A stretch of 64,000 nt of DNA from Pirellulales bacterium. Lineage in GTDB: Bacteria > Planctomycetota > Planctomycetia > Pirellulales > JALHPA01. Position numbers and translations under genes: made by a program. Below, piece after piece: positions 1 through 8,769 of the stretch. Under the pieces are notes generated by a model. It was given only the letters and a program-made list of their open reading frames with translations. It searched no databases and was not told the DNA's origin. Every line of letters begins with the position of its first letter. Positions within the stretch are counted from its first letter, which is position 1. Where the stretch lies: NCBI GenBank assembly GCA_033762255.1, contig JANRLT010000041.1:1-64000 (forward strand). The letters run 5' to 3'.

Positions 1-659
1 AATGATTTTGGGGCGGCCGGCATTAAGGTTGAAGGCGCAACAAGGCGAACTTCTGCCCCCATCTTCTTAAGCAATATAATATTAGAGCGAGCAACCCTGC
101 TGTGCAAAACATCGCCACATATCGCAATCACAAGTCCATCAATTCTTTTCTTGGCGTGACGAATTGTGAGCGCATCAAGCAAGGCTTGCGTGGGGTGTTC
201 ATGCGCTCCGTCCCCTGCATTTATTACGTGAGCCGATACGTGAGCCGCAACCAACTCTGCAGAACCGCTATCCGCATGCCTGATAACTATAGCATCAGAG
301 CTCATTGCATTTAAGGTTTTCACCGTATCAATAAGAGACTCCCCCTTAGAGCTTGAGGAGGTGGAAGCAGAAATATTTATCACGTCCATTCCAAGCCTTT
401 TGCCGGCTATCTCAAATGAAGTGCGGGTGCGGGTGGAATTTTCAAAAAAGAGGTTGGCGACCGTTTTGCCGGTGAGAAGGGGCAATTTTTGGCGGCAATT
501 GTGGGTGGCCCCCTTAAGCGCCGCGGCCAAATCCAACAAATGCGTCAACTCCGCCGCGGAGAGACTTTCCAGGTCCAGTAAATGCCGGTGGGACCAGCTG
601 CCGTGAAAGCGGGGTAAATCAGGCATGGCCGGGTGTTGTGCCAGCGTGTCACTGCTCAC
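1..659 (-). CDS. pyrB: Aspartate carbamoyltransferase, catalytic subunit (5' part; 3' end outside window)
   Basis: Catalyses carbamoyl phosphate + aspartate to carbamoyl-aspartate, the committed step of pyrimidine synthesis, in the cytoplasm. About 219 codons are visible of a usual ~310. The carbamoyl-phosphate loop [11 protein letters not shown] lies near residues 70-80 and [10 protein letters not shown] near 150-160, both diagnostic of the family. I chose GTG at 659 because AGGAG sits 9 nt upstream; an in-frame ATG at 626 is the alternative. The 5' third uses GC-rich codons like the neighbouring genes. From about position 420 leftward, ATA, AGG, AGA and TCT codons become common and GC falls, which is unusual within one gene (see findings). 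The identity is clear; only the start is uncertain. Confidence 0.93.
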   Translation of the reverse strand, partial: MSSDTLAQHPAMPDLPRFHGSWSHRHLLDLESLSAAELTHLLDLAAALKGATHNCRQKLPLLTGKTVANLFFENSTRTRTSFEIAGKRLGMDVINISASTSSSSKGESLIDTVKTLNAMSSDAIVIRHADSGSAELVAAHVSAHVINAGDGAHEHPTQALLDALTIRHAKKRIDGLVIAICGDVLHSRVARSNIILLKKMGAEVRLVAPSTLMPAAPKS

Positions 660-923
660 AATAGTTCGCTCCTGCGGGATAACATGTTGGCAATTGGTCC
701 ACCGCGAGGCCAGTGCCAGTGACCAATAAGGAGAAACGGGAATAACTGACGGATACAAAAGTTAAACTGGGTAGGATTGTACCAGCTAGCAAGTGGCACG
801 CCTAGCCACGGTTGCTCGCTGTCAGCTCCTCTTGTTGTAAATTCCGCTGGACTTTATGATTTGCGGCCTTTCATTGCTCCAGAGAATAGCTCTTCCCGAC
901 GTATTTTTGGGAAAGGTATTTGC

Positions 924-2597
924 GTGTCGGATTTTCGCCCCCGTCCCCCGCGGTTTGCGCAATTGCCCTGTCGGCTTGGCTGGCGGTTGTTGCTGCTGGC
1001 GTTTTTTGCGCCATTCTGGGGGTGCGCTCCGCTGCGCAGCGATACTTCGGCAGAGCTAGCGGCGTTTCCGTATGCGGGCGGCAGGGAAAAAATCAGCGAT
1101 GGCCCTAACCAACAACCCCGCCCCCGTGTGGAAGTGATCGCCGAAGACCCTCCGCAACAGCGCGCTGGGGATGATGCGGCCCCCTTGCGGGCAACACCAA
1201 TAACGGAAAACGAACGCGCGGTCGAGCGGATTGACACCCTCCCCGACAGCAGTGGTTCTAGCAGAAGTTCGCGTGTCCCGGCCCGGAATACAGTCAACGA
1301 CAATCCCATCGAGGCCGTTACTTCTTCGCCCACCGGCCAGAACGCCCACACGCCATTATCCGCCGCGGCGCAGGCGGAATATTTGCGGGCCTTGGACAAG
1401 GCGGGGATCAGCGATCCGGGCGAACGAGCGGATTTATTATCGGCGATCGAAGCGACCGACCCGGCGTATCGGGCGATCTATTTACGAACCTTAACCGCGC
1501 GGCGGGAGCCAGCCGTCCCCCGCGCTCCCTCCCGTGCTCCCCGGGCCACGGCGGAAGAAATATCGCAACAAACCAACCTTCCCACCCAGGATGAAAGTCA
1601 CATTGCCGCGGACCGACAACCACAAGTTACCGCGGTTAGCGCAAATGCCCCTTTCGCCAATCCCGCAGCCGCCCCTACCCCTCCCGTCAACACCGCCGCT
1701 CCCCTCCAGTCCGTTAATAGCGCGGCAACCTTGGCGCTCAACGTGCCGGCGGAGTTACCCGACCCTGAAAGCACCCATGTTTCCCCCCGGACTATACCCG
1801 CCGCCACGGTCGCCGCGGCGTCCCCCCCGGATTCGCCCGAGGCCGCGCTCTTGGCGGCGCTATCCGCGCTCGAGACCGGTATTCAGCGGGGACAAGGTAA
1901 TCTGTCCGGCGCGCCCAATCAGCGCGAGCTGATGCGCGTGCGGTTGCTCCAGGCCTTGGCCGGTCAGACCGACGCCGCGCTCGAGCCGATCACGGGGCTA
2001 AACCCGCAGCAGCAGGAATTTCTCAATCTGCAAGTCAGCGGATTGGCGGCGCTTTTGGCCCAACAGCCCCAGGCCAGCGCCCCGCGGAGGTTGTCGCTGG
2101 CGGCGGAGCACCTCCGCAACGCCGCCGAGCAACTTGGCCAAAGCGCGGGCCTGATCGTCCGCAATTTGCAGTTTTGCACCGAGATCAAGGGCTTTGGCAC
2201 GTTCACGCGGTTTGCCAAAGAGGTCTTTAAACCGGGGCAAGATTTGCTGCTGTATGCGGAGCTGGATCATTTTACCACCAGCGAGCACGAGCGGGGCTTT
2301 CACACCAAATTCGCCGCCAAGTACCAGGTGTTAGATGGCGTGGGGCAGCGCGTGGTCGAACGGGATCTCATCTTGGCAGAGGAAATCTGCCAAAATCGCC
2401 GCCGCGACTATTTTGTGTCGTACTTTATCAAATTGCCGGAAAATCTAAATCCCGGCGAATACTCGCTCAAACTGATTGTGACGGACCAGTTTAGTGGACA
2501 ATTTGGCGAAAGCGCCCTGAAGTTTTCGATTGCCGAACAACAAACGAAAGCCGCGGCGTTGTCCCCGGAAAGCGCGGTCCCCCTGGCGGGCCGCTAA
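924..2597 (+). CDS. Putative lipoprotein with Pro/Ala-rich linker and conserved C-terminal domain
   Basis: Function unknown. GTG at 924 has GGAAAGG 7 nt upstream and gives an N-terminus with Arg/Pro residues, a hydrophobic stretch (RLLLLAFFAPFWG) and Cys34, an imperfect lipobox. The open frame continues upstream to 777, but that extension would place the signal internally. Residues ~50-370 are low-complexity Ala/Pro/Thr/Ser sequence, probably a disordered spacer. A folded C-terminal domain (~400-540) contains FGTFTRFAKEVFKPGQDLLLYAELDHF and ends in a beta-rich segment (NPGEYSLKLIVTDQ). I recall this C-terminal type as a planctomycete conserved hypothetical but cannot name a family. Its TAA overlaps the TAG of the convergent ATPase gene. 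Confidence 0.75.
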   Translation: MSDFRPRPPRFAQLPCRLGWRLLLLAFFAPFWGCAPLRSDTSAELAAFPYAGGREKISDGPNQQPRPRVEVIAEDPPQQRAGDDAAPLRATPITENERAVERIDTLPDSSGSSRSSRVPARNTVNDNPIEAVTSSPTGQNAHTPLSAAAQAEYLRALDKAGISDPGERADLLSAIEATDPAYRAIYLRTLTARREPAVPRAPSRAPRATAEEISQQTNLPTQDESHIAADRQPQVTAVSANAPFANPAAAPTPPVNTAAPLQSVNSAATLALNVPAELPDPESTHVSPRTIPAATVAAASPPDSPEAALLAALSALETGIQRGQGNLSGAPNQRELMRVRLLQALAGQTDAALEPITGLNPQQQEFLNLQVSGLAALLAQQPQASAPRRLSLAAEHLRNAAEQLGQSAGLIVRNLQFCTEIKGFGTFTRFAKEVFKPGQDLLLYAELDHFTTSEHERGFHTKFAAKYQVLDGVGQRVVERDLILAEEICQNRRRDYFVSYFIKLPENLNPGEYSLKLIVTDQFSGQFGESALKFSIAEQQTKAAALSPESAVPLAGR

Positions 2598-5500
2598 AGG
2601 GAATCTGCGTCGTTGCCGGTGGAAATAATCTCGTCCAGCCACTCGGCGCGGGGCCAGGCATAAGGGCGGAATTTTTCTAGTTGGCCGGTCTCTTCATGGG
2701 AAAAGAGGGCAAAGTGCCGACCGAGCTTGCTGGCGGCGGGGCTGTCGACCAATTGGCTGCTATCGCTGGGATTCATTTGAAAGAGCACCCGCAGGTCAAA
2801 TTCGCGCAGGGTGGCCCGGTCCACGGAACGGAGCACATTGGCCAGGGTGTCGCACCAGACTAGCGTATGCACGCCGACGGCGGGCCCTTCACGGAGAATT
2901 TTGGCCCAGTTTTTGTCCGGCGAGACCGCCGCGGCCTCGCTCCCAAAGGAATAACCGTAATCATTTTCGTCCCGCCGCAGATCGCGAAAACGGCTGAGGT
3001 TGTAAATCACTAGCACTATCGCCGGCGCGCTATCGTCATGCTGAGTGGCACGGCGTTCTACTTCCGCCGCCAAAGCGCCGAGCCGCTCCGCCAGATCGCG
3101 CTTGCCCAGGATGACCGTGGGTAGCCGCAATTGCCGGGCGAGCTGCGCCAATGTGGGTTCATCCGGATGCGCAAACGCAGTCTCGTTGGCGCGCCCCTCG
3201 AGAATCCATACCCCGCCGGGGAGTGGCGCAGAAGCTGGAGTAGCGGAAAAATCCCCCGCGTCGCCTGCGTCGAGTTTGGCACTGGTGGAGTCTTTGTCAC
3301 TGGTTAATGCGTCATCCGCGCTTAATTCGGGGGTCACCGCGGGCCCTGCGTAAAATCCCCGCGCCGCCAGACTGACCAGCACCGCCGCCAAGAGATCGGC
3401 CGAACGGTCCGCTTCTTGGCCCAAGAGCAGCATATTCCCCCCCGCCTGTCGCCGGAGGGGGGCGGTGGTGGGATCCTTGATGCTGACCGGATCTCCCAGG
3501 AATAACTCAATTTCCCGCTGGAGTGGGGTTGCAACTGGGTTAGCGGTAGCGGGCTGATTTAAACCGCGAATCGCCAGCGCGCGGGCCAGTAGGCGGTTTT
3601 CCTCGAGATTGGCAGGCGCGCTTCCCTCAAAAATCACTTGTCGCCGCGTTGGCCAATCAGCCACGGCATACTGGTCGCGCCCGGCGCTCTCCGCGGGAGG
3701 GGCGGAAGCGGGGGAGGTTAAAGATTTCTCGGCTAGCGCGGCATCAGCCATTTCGCGCAATTGTCGCAGATAATCCTCGCGCTCGACCTCGCTGAGCCAG
3801 GCCACCTGAAATGGGCTGTTCCCTTCGAGCCGGCCATTCGCGTCATTGTAAATTGCCTCGCCGGGACGATTGAGCAGCCGCGCGGCGGAGTTGTCGTCGC
3901 TGAGGATCAAGTCGGCGTCGCTCTCGCTGCATTGCAAGGCGATCCGCACTCCCATCTGGCTGATCGTGCTGCGGGCGAGTGTAAACGCCCCCCCCAGTGT
4001 TTGCGAACCCAACAGCAAATGGATGCCAAACGCCCGCCCTTGCCGCACCAGCCGGTCGAGGAGCAATGTCGCCTGTTGCGATACGCGGTCATCCTCGGTA
4101 AAGAATTCTTGAAATTCGTCAATCAATAACAAAATACGCGGCAGGGCGGGCTGGTCGGGGAGCCCGCGGTAACCCTGAATGTCCTGTTTGCCATATTTGC
4201 GAAATAGTTCCCCCCGGGCCTGCATCTCGGCATCTAGCCGCGCTAGCGCGCTCAGGCCAAACTCCCGCTCGCTTTCGATGGCGACCACCCGCGCGTGCGG
4301 CAAGCGGTATTGGGCGTAATCTTTGAACTCGACCCCTTTTTTAAAGTCAATCAGGTAAACCTCCAACTCGTCGGGAGAAAACGTCAAACAGGCATTGACG
4401 ATGATTGCGTGCAACAAGGTTGATTTGCCGGAGCCGGTCTTGCCCGCCATGAGCACATGCTGCGAGGTGCCGGAACCCAGCTTGAGGGCCTGGCGTTTGC
4501 GCGCGCCTGCGCGTCCCAAGGGAATCTCGATCCCGCCCCGCGTGCTTCCCCGCCAAAATTGCTCGGCGGGGGGTGCGATCATATGGAACGGGACCTCCAC
4601 CCGCCGCCCATCGCGCGCGGCATGCCCGGCGGCGTGGACCAGGCGGGTGATCATTTCCTCCGGGGGCAAGTCCAGCGGTGCAAGCGCGAATTGGCCAAAA
4701 TCGCGGTCGGCGTAATGAAACTCTCCATCCTTCCAAACCAGTGTTTCCGCCACCGCCGCCAAATCCTCCAATTGAAAACCGCTAGGCAAGTTTTGCCGCG
4801 TATCGGCCAGAAGCAGCACAAACACGCCGCAGCGCGGACCGCTGGCGGCGATGCTTTGCAGCCGCCGCGCGGCGGCTTCGGTAAAGTTACGCGGAAAATT
4901 GGCCACCACCAAAAATCGAAACGGTTCGGCCACTTCCCCCGCCGCCAGATTGTAGGCGTCGATGCTGGCAAATTCGTTGCGGAGGTATTTTTGAATGATG
5001 GTTTCGATCTGCTCGCTCAGGTCGGTCAGCCGCTGCTCAATATGCAGGGGTTCGGTCCAAATGCGATTGGTGACCAGCGTGTCATCATAATCAGCCAGAT
5101 GCATCATGCCGGCAAAGTTCTTGCCCAGGCCCACGGGGTCGATAATGGTAAACCGCGATTTAGCCGGGGGAATACTGAGTAGCAGACGAAGCATCAACGC
5201 CTGCAAGAGTTGCAAACCGGCGTCGCGCCCTTCGTCCTGGGCTAGAATAACCAGCGAACTGCGGCGGGGAAAATCCAGCACCGCGGGTATGGTCCAGCGG
5301 TCGGGCCAAGGCTGGGTGAGGTTTTGGCCGGACGATGGGGCCGCAGCATCGGCGGGGAGTGTCGCGGAACCGGCCACCGAGTCATGTTCGATGGTCAGTT
5401 GGCCAAAGGGAACGCCGCGCGGCGCAACGGTCGAGGGGAGCCACTGTTCCCAGCAGGGATCGTCCCAATCAGGGTACAGCCGGGCGTCATGCGCGCGCCA

Positions 5501-7099
5501 AGCCGCCTCCGCGGCGCGTAATTCAGCCACTTCCGCCGTCCACCGTTCCGCCAGCATTTGCTGGACTTGTCGGCGACGAGCGCGGTTCTCCGCCAATTCT
5601 GTCTGAAAAGCTTGGGCGGTCGTGGCTTGGTCGCGCTCGGCGGCGCGCTGGATCGCCGCGAACACCGGCTGAAACTTTTTGTTAATCTCTTCCCGCCGTT
5701 CCTGAAAATCTTGCGATAATTCCCCATATTTATCAGAGTAAGTTTGGGTCAATTGCCGTGTCTGCGCTAACTGCCGGGCCTGCAATTCCATGCTTCGCTG
5801 GCGAAATTTTTCCTCGCAGCCGTGCAAGTCGCGAGCCAGTTTTTCCCGCAAGTTGCGCTTTTCTCGCTGCATCAAACGCAGCGCATGCTGGGCTAATTCC
5901 GTCGCCGCGTCCAGTTCCCGCGCGCGCAAACTTTTCCAGGCGGAAATTTCCGTGGACAGTTGGCCGCGCACCCGCAGCTTGTGCCAAATGGTTCCCGCCA
6001 AGCCCGCGGCCAGGCCAATCCCCAGGGAAATCGCCAGGGGAGTCGCGGCGGCTAGCGTGGCGGGCTGGCCCATCCACCACCAGGTGCAGGCCGCCAGTAG
6101 CACTCCCGGCAAGAGGGTGAACAGGATGGGCCATGGTCCCTGCAGTAGTTTGATTCTCCAATCAGCACGCAGCTTTTGGCCCGCGGTCAAGGTGCCGGAC
6201 AAGGCCGCGCGAAAGGCTTCCTGGCATTCGGCGACAGAGCGGGGGGGAGTGGCTGGCTCGGCGGCATTATCGTTAACAGCGGGATGATCGGGCGGGGCGT
6301 GCTCGGCATCGCTTTCAGCGAGAATTTGTTCCACCGGCGCGGCCGGGTCGTTGGGGGACGATTGCCGCGCGGCTGATTCCAGTTCACCTGCCCACGCGTG
6401 CAATCCCGCGGCTTGCAAGTAGCGCGCGGCCTGGTCAAAGAGCGCTCCCTGTTGCTGAACCTGGGCTTCGATCTGTCCCAGGGCCTGATGATAGCGAATC
6501 CGCGGCGTGGGAGAGGTCCCCTCGTAAATGGAGCGAACTTCCCAAGTGTCATGCTGCAGTCGGCGCTCCGAATCATTAACCGCCAACTGCTGTTCGCTGC
6601 GCAAATCCTCCTCGGCATGACGGCGCTCTTGATCCAGTTTTTGGCGTAAGCGCGATTCCTCTTGAGCCAATAGTTGCAGTTGTTCGGCCTGTTGCCGCTG
6701 GCTGGAATCAAGTTGTTGCCGCAACTGCTCTTGGCCGCGGCGGGTGGCCGTGGCATAGTCCCGTTCCAGGGTCTCTATTTTGGCGGATAGTTCGGCCAGC
6801 AATCGTTCATCGGCCCGTCGCTGATTCCACGCCGCGCGAAACGCCCGCCACCAGTGGCGAAGCGCCGTGCCCGCCAGGGGACTTGCGGGATCGGGAGAAT
6901 CCAAAAGCTCCCATTGCTGTCCAAAGTTGGATAAAAGCCCGCCTAGGGCCAGGGAATCTTCTTGATCGACGTCCGCGGCCAAAACTTTTAACATTGGCTC
7001 GGCCGGCAAAGGCGTCCGTGGGTCTATTGTGGGCGGCGTGCCACTACTCGAGTGTGTCCCGGCGGTTTGCCGATCACTGGTGAGTGGTCGATACGACAT
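2594..7099 (-). CDS. Membrane-anchored three-module FtsK/SpoIIIE ATPase (EccC/EssC-like)
   Basis: Probable motor of a type VII/ESX-like export system. The 1501-residue protein has an N-terminal coiled coil (~90-200), two hydrophobic segments (~318-346 and ~350-375), a second coiled coil (~395-520) and three RecA-like modules. Module 1 (~610-780) lacks a recognisable P-loop. Module 2 (~870-1080) carries Walker A GKTGSGKST (~885) and Walker B LLLIDEFQEFF (~988), with the FtsK-type segment RQGRAFGIHLLLGSQT. Module 3 (~1215-1480) has LLLGQEADRSADLL in the P-loop position and is degenerate. Three tandem modules after paired membrane segments recall EccC/EssC rather than FtsK, and no DNA-binding gamma domain is seen. 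It lies 319 nt downstream of a WXG100-like gene on the same strand. The export role is inferred; the ATPase family is clear. Confidence 0.88.
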   Translation of the reverse strand: MSYRPLTSDRQTAGTHSSSGTPPTIDPRTPLPAEPMLKVLAADVDQEDSLALGGLLSNFGQQWELLDSPDPASPLAGTALRHWWRAFRAAWNQRRADERLLAELSAKIETLERDYATATRRGQEQLRQQLDSSQRQQAEQLQLLAQEESRLRQKLDQERRHAEEDLRSEQQLAVNDSERRLQHDTWEVRSIYEGTSPTPRIRYHQALGQIEAQVQQQGALFDQAARYLQAAGLHAWAGELESAARQSSPNDPAAPVEQILAESDAEHAPPDHPAVNDNAAEPATPPRSVAECQEAFRAALSGTLTAGQKLRADWRIKLLQGPWPILFTLLPGVLLAACTWWWMGQPATLAAATPLAISLGIGLAAGLAGTIWHKLRVRGQLSTEISAWKSLRARELDAATELAQHALRLMQREKRNLREKLARDLHGCEEKFRQRSMELQARQLAQTRQLTQTYSDKYGELSQDFQERREEINKKFQPVFAAIQRAAERDQATTAQAFQTELAENRARRRQVQQMLAERWTAEVAELRAAEAAWRAHDARLYPDWDDPCWEQWLPSTVAPRGVPFGQLTIEHDSVAGSATLPADAAAPSSGQNLTQPWPDRWTIPAVLDFPRRSSLVILAQDEGRDAGLQLLQALMLRLLLSIPPAKSRFTIIDPVGLGKNFAGMMHLADYDDTLVTNRIWTEPLHIEQRLTDLSEQIETIIQKYLRNEFASIDAYNLAAGEVAEPFRFLVVANFPRNFTEAAARRLQSIAASGPRCGVFVLLLADTRQNLPSGFQLEDLAAVAETLVWKDGEFHYADRDFGQFALAPLDLPPEEMITRLVHAAGHAARDGRRVEVPFHMIAPPAEQFWRGSTRGGIEIPLGRAGARKRQALKLGSGTSQHVLMAGKTGSGKSTLLHAIIVNACLTFSPDELEVYLIDFKKGVEFKDYAQYRLPHARVVAIESEREFGLSALARLDAEMQARGELFRKYGKQDIQGYRGLPDQPALPRILLLIDEFQEFFTEDDRVSQQATLLLDRLVRQGRAFGIHLLLGSQTLGGAFTLARSTISQMGVRIALQCSESDADLILSDDNSAARLLNRPGEAIYNDANGRLEGNSPFQVAWLSEVEREDYLRQLREMADAALAEKSLTSPASAPPAESAGRDQYAVADWPTRRQVIFEGSAPANLEENRLLARALAIRGLNQPATANPVATPLQREIELFLGDPVSIKDPTTAPLRRQAGGNMLLLGQEADRSADLLAAVLVSLAARGFYAGPAVTPELSADDALTSDKDSTSAKLDAGDAGDFSATPASAPLPGGVWILEGRANETAFAHPDEPTLAQLARQLRLPTVILGKRDLAERLGALAAEVERRATQHDDSAPAIVLVIYNLSRFRDLRRDENDYGYSFGSEAAAVSPDKNWAKILREGPAVGVHTLVWCDTLANVLRSVDRATLREFDLRVLFQMNPSDSSQLVDSPAASKLGRHFALFSHEETGQLEKFRPYAWPRAEWLDEIISTGNDADSL

Positions 7100-7233
7100 A
7101 ATGGGGCGTGGGGGTAAAATGTACTCCGCTCACTCCGTGGGCGGAATGTGTGGAAGCAACGTTATCAAAAAATCAAAAGTGTTGCATCAATCGACTCATG
7201 CTTTGTCAACGATTCGTTTTAGGATGAGCCGTA

Positions 7234-7330
7234 GGGCGCTAGCCCACGGTTGGAGCGGCAAAAACCGTGGACTAGAGCCCAGCGGCTGATTGGCTTAACT
7301 CAAATCTTTAACTGTGACAAAGCTCTAACT
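7234..7330. repeat. Dispersed hairpin-plus-tail element, copy 1
   Basis: A 16-bp imperfect inverted repeat (GGGCGCTAGCCCACGG at 7234-7249 against 7265-7280, two mismatches) is followed by an AT-richer tail containing AACTCAAATCTTT and CTGTGACAAAGC. The same stem and tail recur at 32641-32735. It lies in the 319-bp gap upstream of the ATPase gene. Confidence 0.75.
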
Positions 7331-7333
7331 TAC

Positions 7334-7420
7334 ATCTCACGGAGTGAGCTGGGTACTTTTAGCAACTCACGGAGTGCGATGAGTACTTTAAATATCTCAC
7401 GGAGTGAGCTGAGTACCGTT
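7334..7420. repeat. Three copies of a 27-bp unit with exact 30-bp period
   Basis: Units start at 7334, 7364 and 7394. Each is of the form ATCTCACGGAGTGAGCT followed by (G/A)(G/A)GTAC; copy 2 is degenerate. Each holds the small palindrome CTCAC-GGA-GTGAG, which is also the core of the terminator hairpins at 59477-59670. The array fills the end of the gap between the WXG100-like gene and the ATPase gene and touches the stop codon at 7419. No T-run follows, so terminator function here is doubtful. Confidence 0.8.
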
Positions 7421-7640
7421 ATTGGCAATCTTGCTCCGCACGTTGAAGTAATACAGCCAATCGCTGCGTGGTATCCAAAAATGTTTGTATTTTCAGCGGC
7501 AATGCCGCCAAATGTTCCTCCGCATAGCGGGCCGCGGCGGCATCCCGCCACGTTTCCTGGCAAACTTGCCATTTGACCTGCAAATTTTCCAGGGCGTGGG
7601 CGAGTAAACTACCGCCAGTATGAAAATCGGATTGGGGCAT
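7419..7640 (-). CDS. Small WXG100-like protein (second copy of locus)
   Basis: A 73-residue, predominantly helical protein with Trp-Arg-Asp at residues 31-33 in the context ETWRDAAAARYAEEH. This places a W-x-D turn between two helices, as in WXG100/Esx proteins, where the turn is W-x-G. It parallels the TTWRDQEQQKFAAEF turn of the 90-residue protein at 8372-8644. The frame stays open upstream, but the ATG at 7640 is the first start after the end of the preceding gene (26 nt gap) and gives the normal Esx-like geometry. No good Shine-Dalgarno is visible, so it may be translated by coupling. Family assignment rests on size, the turn and context. Confidence 0.7.
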   Translation of the reverse strand: MPQSDFHTGGSLLAHALENLQVKWQVCQETWRDAAAARYAEEHLAALPLKIQTFLDTTQRLAVLLQRAEQDCQ

Positions 7641-7666
7641 AAAACGGCGGAGGAACAACGCTTGCT

Positions 7667-8293
7667 TTAGGAATTGGAAGATTCCGCGGCGACAGGCTCG
7701 CGGGAGGATTGGTCGGCTGGCACTTGTGTAATCGCGGATGAAGTCGCTGGTGGCGGGGGAATTTGCGCATCCTGGCTGGCATCCACCGCCGCCACGGGGG
7801 GGATGTCCGGCGCGCGGACCGCCAGGTAATCCTCCACCTGGGCGATGATTTTTTGCAACTGCGCGATTGCCCGGGGCAAGTCTCCATCCAGTAGCGATAT
7901 TGTCTGGGCAAACCGGGCCTGAAATTCGTTCCAGGCGTGCTGCGCCTCCCGACCCCAGTGCTGCACCGCGGCTAACTTTTGTTCGGTGGTCTTTAACCGT
8001 TGTTCCGCGCGGGCCAGGGCTTTTTTTTCGTCGGTGCAGTCGGGAATATGGTCGGACAGTTGCCGCTGAATGCGGGCCTGCCGCAGGTTGTCCTTGGCCA
8101 CGCCCAGGCCGTCCCAGGCCTTGCGGTTTTCGCTTTTCCAGCGTCGGGGTTGTTCCTTGCAAATCCAATCGACCCCTTGCCGCGCTTCAGTTTCTAGCAT
8201 TTCCAACGCCTGCCGCGCGGTGGATTGAAAGATGATGAGCGCCGCGCGAAATTCGTGCAGGGCGTCCAGCGATTGTACTTGGGCGGTGGACAT
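7667..8293 (-). CDS. Helical protein of the WXG100/ATPase locus
   Basis: 208 residues with no signal peptide and no membrane segment. Residues ~1-165 are Gln/Ala/Glu/Arg-rich helix with heptad-like stretches (AEQRLKTTEQKLAAV; LPRAIAQLQKIIAQVEDYL), suggesting a helical bundle or coiled coil. Residues ~165-208 are a Pro/Ala/Ser-rich tail (PPVAAVDASQ; IPPPPATSS). It sits 78 nt after the WXG100 gene and 26 nt before the second WXG100-like gene on the same strand. It could be a substrate, an adaptor or a chaperone of the putative export ATPase. I do not recognise a named family. Confidence 0.75.
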   Translation of the reverse strand: MSTAQVQSLDALHEFRAALIIFQSTARQALEMLETEARQGVDWICKEQPRRWKSENRKAWDGLGVAKDNLRQARIQRQLSDHIPDCTDEKKALARAEQRLKTTEQKLAAVQHWGREAQHAWNEFQARFAQTISLLDGDLPRAIAQLQKIIAQVEDYLAVRAPDIPPVAAVDASQDAQIPPPPATSSAITQVPADQSSREPVAAESSNS

Positions 8294-8371
8294 GGGGATC
8301 GCGTCAAAACCTTTAGAAGTAGAGTATACCCGCGTGATCCATGGCGGGATTTAAGCGACGGCAGGTCCCCC

Positions 8372-8644
8372 CTAGCGCTGATTCAAATACTCCTCGATCC
8401 GTTCCGCCTTGCGCATCAAAAACGGCACATAGAGTTCGCTATGCTGGGCAAAGCGATTAAAGGTCTGCATGAGCTGCGTGAATTCGGCGGCGAATTTTTG
8501 TTGTTCCTGGTCGCGCCAGGTTGTTCCCAACGCCTGAAATTGCTTGTTGAGGCCCGATAGTTGGGTCAACAATTCTGTGTTAAAATGCCGCAGTTGGCCC
8601 GCAAAACGGCGCACATCGCCGGGATCGACAATTGCTTGGGACAT
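8372..8644 (-). CDS. WXG100-family protein
   Basis: A 90-residue protein that is almost entirely helical apart from a central turn with Trp43-Arg44-Asp45 (TTWRDQEQQKFAAEF). This matches the size and helix-turn-helix plan of ESAT-6/WXG100 proteins, with Asp replacing the usual Gly. I see no C-terminal YxxxD/E export motif, which ESX substrates in Actinobacteria often carry. I chose ATG at 8644; a longer in-frame extension to 8734 is low-complexity and would spoil the family length. It is the first gene of the small-protein set leading to the ATPase at 2594-7099. It is likely a secreted or machine-associated helical hairpin. Confidence 0.82.
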   Translation of the reverse strand: MSQAIVDPGDVRRFAGQLRHFNTELLTQLSGLNKQFQALGTTWRDQEQQKFAAEFTQLMQTFNRFAQHSELYVPFLMRKAERIEEYLNQR

Positions 8645-8769
8645 AAGACAGTTCCGTGGGAAAAAGCTAGGTGTTGGGACCGCGCTGCCTGGCATTTTCT
8701 TCTTTTGTGCTACCACATCGCGGCTGGTCCCCACCTACGGTGTTTTTACTTTGTGTTGCGAAGGCGAGA

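Noticed and set aside
7334-7420. Possible CRISPR array
   Set aside because: Only three units with 3-bp gaps instead of spacers, and no cas genes; it is a tandem repeat of a short palindrome.
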